This document shows positions 1 through 5,439 of a stretch of 8,846 nt of DNA, piece after piece. This DNA is from Pseudomonadota bacterium (GTDB lineage Bacteria > Pseudomonadota > Alphaproteobacteria > Rhizobiales > Xanthobacteraceae). A model generated the notes under the pieces. That model saw nothing but the letters and a program-made list of their open reading frames with translations, had not been told where the DNA came from and made no database searches. Position numbers and translations under genes: made by a program. Every line of letters begins with the position of its first letter. Within the stretch, counting starts at the first letter, position 1. The stretch lies in NCBI GenBank assembly GCA_023432885.1, contig JAEZEU010000016.1, positions 1 to 8,846 on the forward strand. Direction: 5' to 3'.

Positions 1-538
1 TCAGCTTGAGCGCCTTGGCCACGGTGCGGCCGTGATGGCCCATGATGCCGGTCGCGGGATCGACCGAGAAGGTCACGATCTTTTCGGGCGTGTTGTGCGC
101 GACTTCCTCGATATTGACGCCACCTTCGGTCGAGACGACGAAGGACACCTTGGAGGTTTCGCGGTTGACCAGGATCGAGAGATAGAACTCCTTGTCGATG
201 TCCGATCCTTCCTCGATGTAGAGACGGTTGACCTGCTTGCCGGCTGGTCCCGTCTGCACGGTTACCAGCGTGGAGCCCAGCATCTGCTTGGCGAACTCGG
301 CGACCTCGGCGGCGGATTTGGCGATGCGGACACCGCCCTTGTCGCCGGCCTTGGCTTCCTTGAACTTGCCCTTGCCGCGACCGCCGGCATGGATCTGGCT
401 CTTCACAACCCAGACCGGGCCTGGGAGCTGTTTGGCCGCCGTTTCGGCGTCCTCAGGCCTCAGGACCGGCACGCCCTGGGAGATCGGCACACCGAACTCG
501 TTCAGCAGCGCTTTGGCCTGATATTCGTGGATATTCAT
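1..538 (-). CDS. sucC: Succinyl-CoA synthetase (ADP-forming) beta subunit, N-terminal part, cut by the left edge
   Basis: The reverse strand from ATG at 538 encodes 179 codons beginning MNIHEYQAKALLNEFGVPIS, the conserved start of SucC, and stays open to the window edge. The family is about 400 residues long, so slightly less than half is present. The visible part is the ATP-grasp nucleotide-binding domain. The VVKSQIHAGGRGKGK segment (residues 44-58) holds Lys46 and the Gly-rich loop that contacts ATP, and RLYIEEGSDIDKEFYLS (105-121) is the second conserved block. With SucD the enzyme converts succinyl-CoA, ADP and phosphate to succinate, CoA and ATP in the cytoplasmic TCA cycle. A GGGTGGGGAG purine run ends about 10 nt before the ATG and can act as ribosome binding site. 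The gene lies 135 bp downstream of mdh on the same strand, as expected of an mdh-sucCD cluster. The identification is secure; the C-terminus lies outside the window. Confidence 0.97.
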   Translation of the reverse strand, partial: MNIHEYQAKALLNEFGVPISQGVPVLRPEDAETAAKQLPGPVWVVKSQIHAGGRGKGKFKEAKAGDKGGVRIAKSAAEVAEFAKQMLGSTLVTVQTGPAGKQVNRLYIEEGSDIDKEFYLSILVNRETSKVSFVVSTEGGVNIEEVAHNTPEKIVTFSVDPATGIMGHHGRTVAKALKL

Positions 539-673
539 CGGACGACGCTCCCCACCCTTGTTTGGCGGAGGTTGGAGCCTCCACCTTTGCTCTGCGGCTG
601 GCACACCATATACCACGAGAACTGCGAGGCCCGAAGATCGACTTGGCCGACCTTCGGCCCTAGTTGAACGAAA
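539..673 (-). other. mdh-sucC intergenic spacer with small hairpins
   Basis: This 135-bp gap separates two genes read in the same direction. About 15 bp after the mdh stop lies a 6-bp inverted repeat, GGCCGA at 645-650 and TCGGCC at 654-659, with a 3-nt loop and no T-tract. A second small one, GGAGG at 567-571 and CCTCC at 578-582, sits about 30-45 nt upstream of the sucC start. Neither looks like a complete intrinsic terminator, so readthrough from mdh into sucC is plausible. The spacer is also long enough to hold an internal promoter, but I could not identify a convincing one. The small hairpins could equally be RNA processing or stability elements, or chance in GC-rich DNA. Confidence 0.35.
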
Positions 674-1642
674 TCAACGGCCCAGTAGGTCAGGCGCGAT
701 CTTCTTGCAGGCATCGACGAGGCCTTGGACGGCGCCGACCGACTTGTCGAAAGCCTCGCGGTCCTTGCCGGCGAGATCGATCTCGACCACGCGCTCGACT
801 CCCTTGGAGCCGATCACCACGGGCACGCCGACATACATGTCCTTCACGCCGTATTCGCCGTTCAGGTACGCGGCGCAGGGCAGCACCCGCTTCTTGTCCT
901 TCAGGAAGCTCTCGGCCATCGCAATCGCCGAAGCCGCCGGCGCGTAGAAGGCCGAACCGGTCTTCAACAGGTTAACGATCTCGGCGCCGCCATTGCGGGT
1001 GCGGTCGACGATCTCGTCGATGCGCGCCTGCGAGGTCCAGCCCATCTTGACGAGATCGGGCAGCGGAATGCCGGCGACCGTGGAGTAGCGCGTCAGCGGC
1101 ACCATGGTGTCGCCATGGCCGCCGAGCACGAAGGCGGTGACGTCCTCAACGGACACGTTGAACTCATCGGCGAGAAAATAGCGGAAGCGCGCGGAATCCA
1201 GCACGCCGGCCATGCCGACGACTTTCTTATGCGGCATACCGGACGCCTTCTGCAGCGCCCACACCATCGCGTCCAGCGGGTTGGTGATGCAGATGACGAA
1301 CGCATCGGGCGCATACTTCTTGATGCCGGCGCCGACCTGCTCCATGACCTTGAGATTGATGGAGAGAAGATCGTCGCGGCTCATGCCGGGCTTGCGCGGC
1401 ACGCCGGCCGTGACGATGCAGACCTTGGCGTTGTCGAGCGCTTCATAGGAATTAGCGCCGACCAGATGCGCGTCGAAACCGTCGACCGGCGAGGACTGCG
1501 CGATGTCGAGTGCCTTGCCCTGGGGGATACCCTCGGCGATATCGAACATCACGACGTCGCCGAGCTCCTTCAGCCCAATGAGGTGAGCCAGCGTACCGCC
1601 GATCTGACCGGAGCCAATCAAGGCAATCTTGTCGCGCGCCAT
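674..1642 (-). CDS. mdh: Malate dehydrogenase (NAD-dependent, LDH-like type)
   Basis: A 322-residue cytoplasmic enzyme that oxidises L-malate to oxaloacetate with NAD+ in the TCA cycle; the length is typical for the family. The N-terminal Rossmann fold shows the GSGQIGG dinucleotide loop (10-16) and Asp34 at the end of the second strand, which favours NAD over NADP. The mobile loop RKPGMSR (83-89) carries the two substrate arginines Arg83 and Arg89; an arginine-bearing loop of this kind points to malate rather than lactate dehydrogenase. ITNPLDAMVW (119-128) has Asn121. The catalytic pair is Asp149 (VLDSARFR, with substrate Arg152) and His176 in GGHGDTMVP. The ATG at 1642 is preceded by AAAGGA (complement of 1653-1658) about 10 nt upstream, supporting this start. 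It is transcribed toward sucC; the dispersed repeat and the end of zapE lie upstream, which suggests its own promoter. Confidence 0.98.
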   Translation of the reverse strand: MARDKIALIGSGQIGGTLAHLIGLKELGDVVMFDIAEGIPQGKALDIAQSSPVDGFDAHLVGANSYEALDNAKVCIVTAGVPRKPGMSRDDLLSINLKVMEQVGAGIKKYAPDAFVICITNPLDAMVWALQKASGMPHKKVVGMAGVLDSARFRYFLADEFNVSVEDVTAFVLGGHGDTMVPLTRYSTVAGIPLPDLVKMGWTSQARIDEIVDRTRNGGAEIVNLLKTGSAFYAPAASAIAMAESFLKDKKRVLPCAAYLNGEYGVKDMYVGVPVVIGSKGVERVVEIDLAGKDREAFDKSVGAVQGLVDACKKIAPDLLGR

Positions 1643-1788
1643 GGGAAATCTGTCCTTTAAGAGCAGTGAGGTAAGGAAGGGGAAAGGCTTTCGGGAAGGG
1701 TGGTTATCCCTTTACCCGGAAGGGTTCAAGTCGCGCCATGCCCAATTGGCAGCGCTGCCCTGAATTCCGTCAGGTATGCCAGGAGACT
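1643..1788 (-). promoter_or_regulatory. Probable mdh promoter region with a 12-bp palindrome
   Basis: These 146 bp between mdh and the dispersed repeat must contain the mdh promoter if mdh is not read through from zapE. On the reverse strand a TTGAAC (-35-like, complement of 1724-1729) is followed after 15 bp by GATAAC (-10-like, complement of 1703-1708). The spacing is short, so this is only a candidate. About 19 bp further upstream lies a perfect 12-bp palindrome, GGCAGCGCTGCC at 1748-1759, a possible operator half-site pair. The AAAGGA ribosome binding site is at 1653-1658. No regulator can be named from the sequence. Confidence 0.3.
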
Positions 1789-1930
1789 GTCATTCCGGGG
1801 CACCGCGAACCGCAAGCCCGGGCTCCACAACCACCGGCCTCGTTGGATGAACGATCCTCGTCAACCAGTCTTCGAAATAATGACCGCTGCGGCATGGATT
1901 CCCTGCTCGCGCCGCGCGCCCCGGAATGAC
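1789..1930. repeat. Palindrome-bounded dispersed repeat of the Bradyrhizobium-group intergenic type
   Basis: A 142-bp element is bounded by a perfect 13-bp terminal inverted repeat: GTCATTCCGGGGC at 1789-1801 and its reverse complement GCCCCGGAATGAC at 1918-1930. Inside the right arm, ATGGATTCC followed by a GC-rich stretch before the terminal repeat matches, as I remember it, the pattern of the abundant intergenic repeats of Bradyrhizobium and Rhodopseudomonas genomes. It encodes no protein. It starts 5 bp past the zapE stop codon and ends about 146 bp upstream of mdh. In RNA the two ends could pair and end or stabilise the zapE transcript. No clear target-site duplication is visible in the flanks. 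Whether it is a mobilisable MITE or a REP-like sequence cannot be told from one copy. Confidence 0.75.
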
Positions 1931-1935
1931 GAGGA

Positions 1936-3120
1936 CTAGGTTTCCACCAGCCCCGTCGTCGAGCCGCTTGCAGAAGAATCCTTCCGTCCGTGCGGCAACG
2001 CCAGATAGGATTCCGACCCCATCTCGATCAGGCGCGAGGACGTACGCTTGAACTCGTTGGCCTCGACACCGTCAGTTGCGACATAGAGCGAAGTCGGATC
2101 GGCCTCGGCGGACGCTATCAGCTTGACGCCGTTGTCATAGAGCGTGTCCACCAGCGAGATGAAGCGTTTGGCGGCGTTGCGGTCGCCGTAATCCATCACC
2201 GGAATGCGGTCGATCAAGATGGTGTGGTAATCATGCGCGAGCCGCAGATAGTCGCTGGCCGCGAGCGGCTTTTCGCAGATGTCGGCGAAGGAAAACCGCG
2301 CCACGCCATGCGCCGAGCACGGCACGTGTAGCTTGCGGCCCTTGATGGCGATGTCGCGCGGCTTGCACGGCGCTCTGCCGGTCAGCCCGCCCCAAGCCCG
2401 GTTGAGCGCGAATTCGGCCTCGGTGTCGGCAGGCACCAGCCACATCTTTGCGCCCTGTAATTTTTCCAGGCGAAAGTCGGTGCGGGCATCGAGCCGCATC
2501 ACGTCCATATGATCGGTGATCTGGTTGATGAAGGGCAGAAACAGCGCGCGGTTCAGCCCGCCCTTGTAGAGATCCTCCGGCGCGACATTGGAGGTTGCAA
2601 CTACGACGGTTCCAAGCTCGAAGAGCTTTGCGAACAGCCGGCCAAGGATCATGGCATCGGCGATGTCGGTGACGTGGAACTCGTCGAAGCAAAGCAGCCA
2701 CGCCTCATCGAAGATCGCATTCGCCGTAAGCCCCATCACATCGGTATCGCCGATCTCCCCGCGCGCGATGTTCTGGCGATAGGCGTAGACTCGCTCATGC
2801 ACCTCGGCCATGAATTCGTGGAAATGCGCGCGGCGCTTATGCGTCACCGGCGACTGCTGGAAGAACATATCCATCAGCATGGTCTTGCCGCGGCCGACCT
2901 CGCCGTGGACGTAGAGCCCGCGCGGCGGCGCAGCGCCCTTGTCGGCGAACAGCCGGCCGAACAGGCCCTGTTTCTTGACCGGCTTGTAGCCGGTTAGCCG
3001 GTCCTCCAGCGCCGCAAAAGCTTCCGCCGCGCGCATCTGCGCCGGATCGGCTTCGATGGCGCCTGACGCGACGAGGGCCTTGTAATGGGCGTGGAAGCTG
3101 GCTGATGGGGTCGTGAGCAT
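1936..3120 (-). CDS. zapE: Cell division protein ZapE / AFG1-like AAA-type ATPase
   Basis: A 394-residue P-loop ATPase of the AFG1/ZapE family. In E. coli ZapE acts at the division ring on FtsZ; the mitochondrial relatives (Afg1/LACE1) take part in protein quality control. Walker A is GEVGRGKT (73-80), Walker B is LLCFDE (142-147) followed by FHVTDIADAM, sensor 1 is ATSN (175-178), and the LNRALFLPFI segment (189-198) supplies the conserved arginine expected to be the finger. The N-terminal YKALVASGAIEADPAQ motif is typical of the family. There is no signal peptide or membrane segment. The ATG at 3120 is the first possible start, because an in-frame TGA lies 18 nt upstream. The purine stretch AAAGAGG before it leaves only 3 nt of spacing and abuts a perfect hairpin. 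The gene sits upstream of mdh-sucC, an order I recall from other Hyphomicrobiales. Family assignment is secure; the exact cellular role is inferred. Confidence 0.95.
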   Translation of the reverse strand: MLTTPSASFHAHYKALVASGAIEADPAQMRAAEAFAALEDRLTGYKPVKKQGLFGRLFADKGAAPPRGLYVHGEVGRGKTMLMDMFFQQSPVTHKRRAHFHEFMAEVHERVYAYRQNIARGEIGDTDVMGLTANAIFDEAWLLCFDEFHVTDIADAMILGRLFAKLFELGTVVVATSNVAPEDLYKGGLNRALFLPFINQITDHMDVMRLDARTDFRLEKLQGAKMWLVPADTEAEFALNRAWGGLTGRAPCKPRDIAIKGRKLHVPCSAHGVARFSFADICEKPLAASDYLRLAHDYHTILIDRIPVMDYGDRNAAKRFISLVDTLYDNGVKLIASAEADPTSLYVATDGVEANEFKRTSSRLIEMGSESYLALPHGRKDSSASGSTTGLVET

Positions 3121-3127
3121 GAGCCTC

Positions 3128-3150
3128 TTTCCGCCTCAGCGCGGCGGAAA
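3128..3150 (-). promoter_or_regulatory. Perfect 8-bp inverted repeat abutting the zapE ribosome binding site
   Basis: TTTCCGCC at 3128-3135 and GGCGGAAA at 3143-3150 are exact reverse complements separated by 7 nt. In the zapE transcript this forms a stem whose 3' arm (GGCGGAAA) runs straight into the GAGGCTC before the ATG, so part of the GGAAAGAGG ribosome-binding stretch would be base-paired. That makes a translational control hairpin possible, or alternatively a protein-binding dyad. The arms and their position are seen directly; the function is inferred. Confidence 0.45.
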
Positions 3151-3206
3151 TTGCAAGCGGGGAATTAGGGGAGCGGGTATGCGCTTCGCTCCAACTCCGG
3201 CTGTGT

Positions 3207-3230
3207 GATGCCCCGCGCATGTGGGGCATC
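3207..3230. repeat. Perfect 8-bp inverted repeat between thpR and zapE
   Basis: GATGCCCC at 3207-3214 and GGGGCATC at 3223-3230 are exact reverse complements with an 8-nt loop. It lies about 90 bp after the thpR stop and about 87 bp before the zapE start. On neither strand is it followed by a T-tract, so it is not a standard intrinsic terminator. It may be a REP-like palindromic unit or a regulator binding site. Confidence 0.45.
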
Positions 3231-3299
3231 CGCTGCGCCGCGGCTTCTCCGCTCAAGCTCCAGCGTCTCTGTTGGATCGCCGGTCGAGCCGGGCAATAA

Positions 3300-3319
3300 C
3301 TGTCGTGTTGTAGCGACAG
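3300..3319 (-). terminator. Weak terminator-like hairpin after thpR
   Basis: On the reverse strand CTGTCG, an 8-nt loop and CGACAG form a 6-bp stem starting about 4 nt after the thpR stop, followed by TTATT. The stem is short and the T-run is interrupted, so termination would be partial at best. Confidence 0.3.
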
Positions 3320-3322
3320 CTC

Positions 3323-3859
3323 CTACGCAGTCAGCGCGTAGGAATCCTCGACCACATAGGGGCCGCCTCCGGTGGAGGCTCGAGAGGAGAACAGCACGAA
3401 GCGCGAGGCGAGAAAGCTTTTGCTGGGGAAGTAACCGCGCACCGACAGATAATCGGCGACGTCCCGGCTCTTTGCATCATGCAACCGCGCCAGCGTCACA
3501 TGCGGCGTGAACTTGCGGCCTTCAGGATCAAGGCCGAGGCGCTGCATCAGCCGCTCATGCTCGGCCTGCAGCTCGATCAGCGGCCGGCTCGGCTCGACGG
3601 CGGCGACCACCGCGCGCGGCTTCTTGCCGCCGAAACTCGTCAGCCCTTGCAGCCGTACCTCGAACGGCTTGCGGTTGACGCGAAACAGCATCGATGCGAT
3701 CTCGCTCGCGTAGATGCCATCGATGTCGCCGATGAAGCGCAGGGTGACGTGATAATTTTCGGGATCGATCCAGCGGGCGCCCGGAAGACCGCCTCGCAAG
3801 CTGGAAAGCGTCTGGCCGATCTCGGCCGGAATTTCCAGTCCAGTGAACAAACGCGGCAT
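3323..3859 (-). CDS. thpR: RNA 2',3'-cyclic phosphodiesterase (2H family, LigT/ThpR)
   Basis: A 178-residue cytoplasmic protein of the 2H phosphoesterase superfamily, which opens 2',3'-cyclic phosphate ends of RNA and, in bacterial members, can also join tRNA halves through a 2'-5' bond. Both diagnostic HxTx motifs are present: HVTL at 37-40 with the LRFIGD that normally follows it, and HVTL at 120-123 followed by ARL. The N-terminal MPRLFTGLEIP is the usual start of the family. The open frame also allows a GTG start three codons upstream at 3868. I prefer the ATG at 3859 because GGAG is then spaced 8 nt from it, while the upstream GTG overlaps this site. The length matches the family (about 175-190). 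The gene stands about 160 bp from the esterase gene and 202 bp from zapE. It is probably a single transcription unit or weakly linked to zapE. Confidence 0.93.
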   Translation of the reverse strand: MPRLFTGLEIPAEIGQTLSSLRGGLPGARWIDPENYHVTLRFIGDIDGIYASEIASMLFRVNRKPFEVRLQGLTSFGGKKPRAVVAAVEPSRPLIELQAEHERLMQRLGLDPEGRKFTPHVTLARLHDAKSRDVADYLSVRGYFPSKSFLASRFVLFSSRASTGGGPYVVEDSYALTA

Positions 3860-3954
3860 CGTAACCACTCCCGATGCTTGGACATGTCAGCGGATGCCCG
3901 CGTGACGTCCGAAACCAGAGACCGGCGAATCACCGATATCCAATTAGTACCCGA

Positions 3955-3960
3955 CTTATA
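3955..3960 (-). promoter_or_regulatory. Possible -10 element for thpR
   Basis: The gap between the esterase stop and thpR has one AT-rich spot. On the reverse strand it reads TATAAG, one base from the -10 consensus, about 95 nt upstream of the thpR ATG. I see no good -35 hexamer at 16-18 bp, so this is only a candidate. The rest of the gap (3860-4019) shows no small gene. Confidence 0.2.
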
Positions 3961-4019
3961 TGACTCTGCGAAGCGTAGCGCGGTGACGATCCGGAAAGTT
4001 GCGGGGAGTTGTACAACGT

Positions 4020-4676
4020 TCAACTTCGCTGCCCGGCGATCGCGCCAAGAAATGCCTCCATTGTGGGCAGAATGTTCTTCACGATGACATCAACGCCTTC
4101 CGCGGTCGGATGGATGCCATCGGCCTGGTTGAGTTTTGCCTCCGCCGCTACGCCATCGAGGAAGAATGGATAGAGCGGCACGTCGAACTGTTTCGAAAGT
4201 TCCGGATAGATCGCATTGAAGCGGGCTGCATAGTCGGCGCCGTAGTTCGGCGGCGCGAGCATGCCGCACAGAAGCACCGCGACCTTGCGTGCCTTCAGCC
4301 GCGTCAGAATGTCCGACAGCGCCGCACGCGTCACATTGGGATCGGTGCCACGCATCGCATCATTGGCGCCGAGTTCGAGGATGACAGCCTCGGTTCCCTC
4401 CGGGATCGACCAGTCGAGCCGGTCGCGGCCACCCGAAGCGGTGTCGCCGGATACCCCCGCATTGATTATGTCGACATTTATCCCCTTGGATTCCAAGGCT
4501 TTTCGTAGGCGCGCCGGGAATGACTGGTTGGCCGGTAGGCCAAGGCCCGCAGTCAGGGAATCGCCAAAGGCAACGATCTTGATCGGCTTTGCCGGTGCGG
4601 CCGGAGCGGACTGCGCAAGCGCCTCGCCCGTCATCACGAACGCCAGAATCAACACGATCATGTGCGCGAAGTTCAC
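4020..4676 (-). CDS. tesA: Secreted GDSL esterase / lysophospholipase L1-like (TesA/arylesterase family)
   Basis: A 218-residue SGNH hydrolase, expected in the periplasm, that cleaves acyl esters or thioesters. An N-terminal hydrophobic stretch (about 6-16) ending GEALA|QS gives a signal peptide with an AxA cleavage site after residue 21. All SGNH blocks are visible: GDSL with nucleophile Ser40, NAG with oxyanion Gly74, GAND with Asn105, and DGIHP with catalytic Asp186 and His189. The mature length is close to E. coli TesA. The start is uncertain. GTG at 4676 has a strong GAGGGGGG ribosome binding site; ATG at 4661 lacks one; an in-frame ATG at 4724 would overlap the start of the divergent ATPase gene and give an Arg-containing n-region. 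The signal sequence from the GTG is poor in positive charge, which keeps the longer form possible. The frame stays open further upstream, but that part is antisense to the ATPase gene. The divergent neighbours are the ABC genes, as for E. coli tesA and ybbAP. Confidence 0.93.
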   Translation of the reverse strand: MNFAHMIVLILAFVMTGEALAQSAPAAPAKPIKIVAFGDSLTAGLGLPANQSFPARLRKALESKGINVDIINAGVSGDTASGGRDRLDWSIPEGTEAVILELGANDAMRGTDPNVTRAALSDILTRLKARKVAVLLCGMLAPPNYGADYAARFNAIYPELSKQFDVPLYPFFLDGVAAEAKLNQADGIHPTAEGVDVIVKNILPTMEAFLGAIAGQRS

Positions 4677-4722
4677 AAAGCCCCCCTCGACCCTGCGGGC
4701 CGAAGTGCCATATGACCGAGCC
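4677..4722. promoter_or_regulatory. Compact divergent start region between esterase and ABC operon
   Basis: Only 46 bp separate the preferred GTG of the esterase gene (reverse strand) from the ATG of the ATPase gene (forward strand). This is too short for two complete non-overlapping promoters. The promoters must overlap each other or extend into the opposite coding regions, unless a start is misplaced. The esterase ribosome binding site is the C-run at 4681-4686 read on the reverse strand. The ATPase gene has only a weak purine stretch (ACCGAG) just before its ATG. No convincing -35/-10 pair could be picked on either strand. Confidence 0.4.
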
Positions 4723-5439
4723 ATGGACAGCCTCATCGAAACCTCGTCTTTGACCGGCAGCGCGCCGGACACCATCTCCATCAACAACGTCAATCTCTCG
4801 CTCGGCTCCGGCGCGGCACGCGTGCACATCCTCAAGGATATCAGCCTGCGCGTGGGGTCGGGAGAAGCGCTGGGCCTGATCGGCCCGTCCGGATCGGGGA
4901 AATCCACGCTGCTCATGGTGATGGCGGGACTGGAGCGTCCCGACAGTGGAGATGTGGTGGTGAATGGCACATCGTTCAATGCCCTCGATGAGGACGAACT
5001 GGCGCGCTTCCGCGGCCGCCAGGTCGGCATCGTCTTCCAGTCGTTCCATCTGATCCCGACCATGACGGCGCTGGAAAATGTCGCCGTCCCGCTCGAGCTC
5101 GCCGGCAATGCCGAAGCGGCGACACGTGCGGCGAAAGAACTGGAATCGGTCGGCCTCGCTCATCGCCTGCATCATTATCCGATGCAGCTTTCCGGCGGCG
5201 AGCAGCAGCGCGTGGCGCTGGCGCGGGCGCTGGCGCCGGATCCTGCGATCCTCGTCGCCGATGAACCCACCGGCAATCTCGACGAGGCAACGGGCAGGCA
5301 GATCGTCGATCTCCTGTTCTCCAAACATGCAGAGCGCGGCATGACGCTGGTGCTGGTGACGCACGACACCTCGCTCGCGCAACGTTGCGACCGCGTGGTG
5401 CGGCTGCGCTCCGGCCGCATCGACGGATACAGCGCTTGA
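4723..5439 (+). CDS. ybbA: ABC transporter ATP-binding protein (YbbA / LolD-MacB type)
   Basis: A 238-residue ATPase that powers the FtsX-type permease encoded next to it. All ABC motifs are intact: Walker A GPSGSGKST (54-62), Q-loop Gln106, signature LSGGEQQR (157-164), Walker B ILVADE (176-181), D-loop GNLD (184-187) and switch His214. The GEQQRVALARAL and ADEPTGNLD wording is typical of the LolD/MacB/FtsE/YbbA branch, which works by mechanotransmission or lipid extraction rather than by classical import. It has no membrane segment and acts on the cytoplasmic face. ATG at 4723 gives a normal-length protein with the family core from about residue 16. The ribosome binding site is weak. Its stop codon overlaps the permease TTG start in TTGA, so the two are translationally coupled. 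The YbbA assignment rests on the partner and on the divergent esterase; LolD is the main alternative. Confidence 0.93.
   Translation: MDSLIETSSLTGSAPDTISINNVNLSLGSGAARVHILKDISLRVGSGEALGLIGPSGSGKSTLLMVMAGLERPDSGDVVVNGTSFNALDEDELARFRGRQVGIVFQSFHLIPTMTALENVAVPLELAGNAEAATRAAKELESVGLAHRLHHYPMQLSGGEQQRVALARALAPDPAILVADEPTGNLDEATGRQIVDLLFSKHAERGMTLVLVTHDTSLAQRCDRVVRLRSGRIDGYSA

Noticed and set aside
32..667. 211-codon forward open frame opposite sucC
   Set aside because: The reverse strand carries a clear SucC N-terminus here; the forward frame is its shadow.
725..1660. 311-codon forward-strand open frame opposite mdh
   Set aside because: The opposite strand encodes an unmistakable full-length malate dehydrogenase with all catalytic residues; the forward frame has low-complexity Arg/His/Asp-rich wording typical of GC-rich antisense frames.
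1700..1939. Small forward open frames (79 and 63 codons) across the dispersed repeat
   Set aside because: They read through the non-coding inverted-repeat element and have no ribosome binding site or family resemblance.
4008..4017. 10-bp palindrome GTTGTACAAC just after the esterase stop
   Set aside because: It is short, has no loop or T-tract, and nothing ties it to a function; it is compatible with chance.
4261..4722. Upstream extension of the ATPase reading frame to an ATG at 4261
   Set aside because: This would add about 154 residues antisense to the esterase; ABC ATPases of this branch are about 225-240 residues, matching the ATG at 4723.
4725..5108. N-terminal extension of the esterase frame into the ATPase gene
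   Set aside because: The residues upstream of about 4724 are antisense to the ATPase Walker A region; the SGNH enzyme already has a signal peptide starting near 4676, so the extension is not part of the protein.
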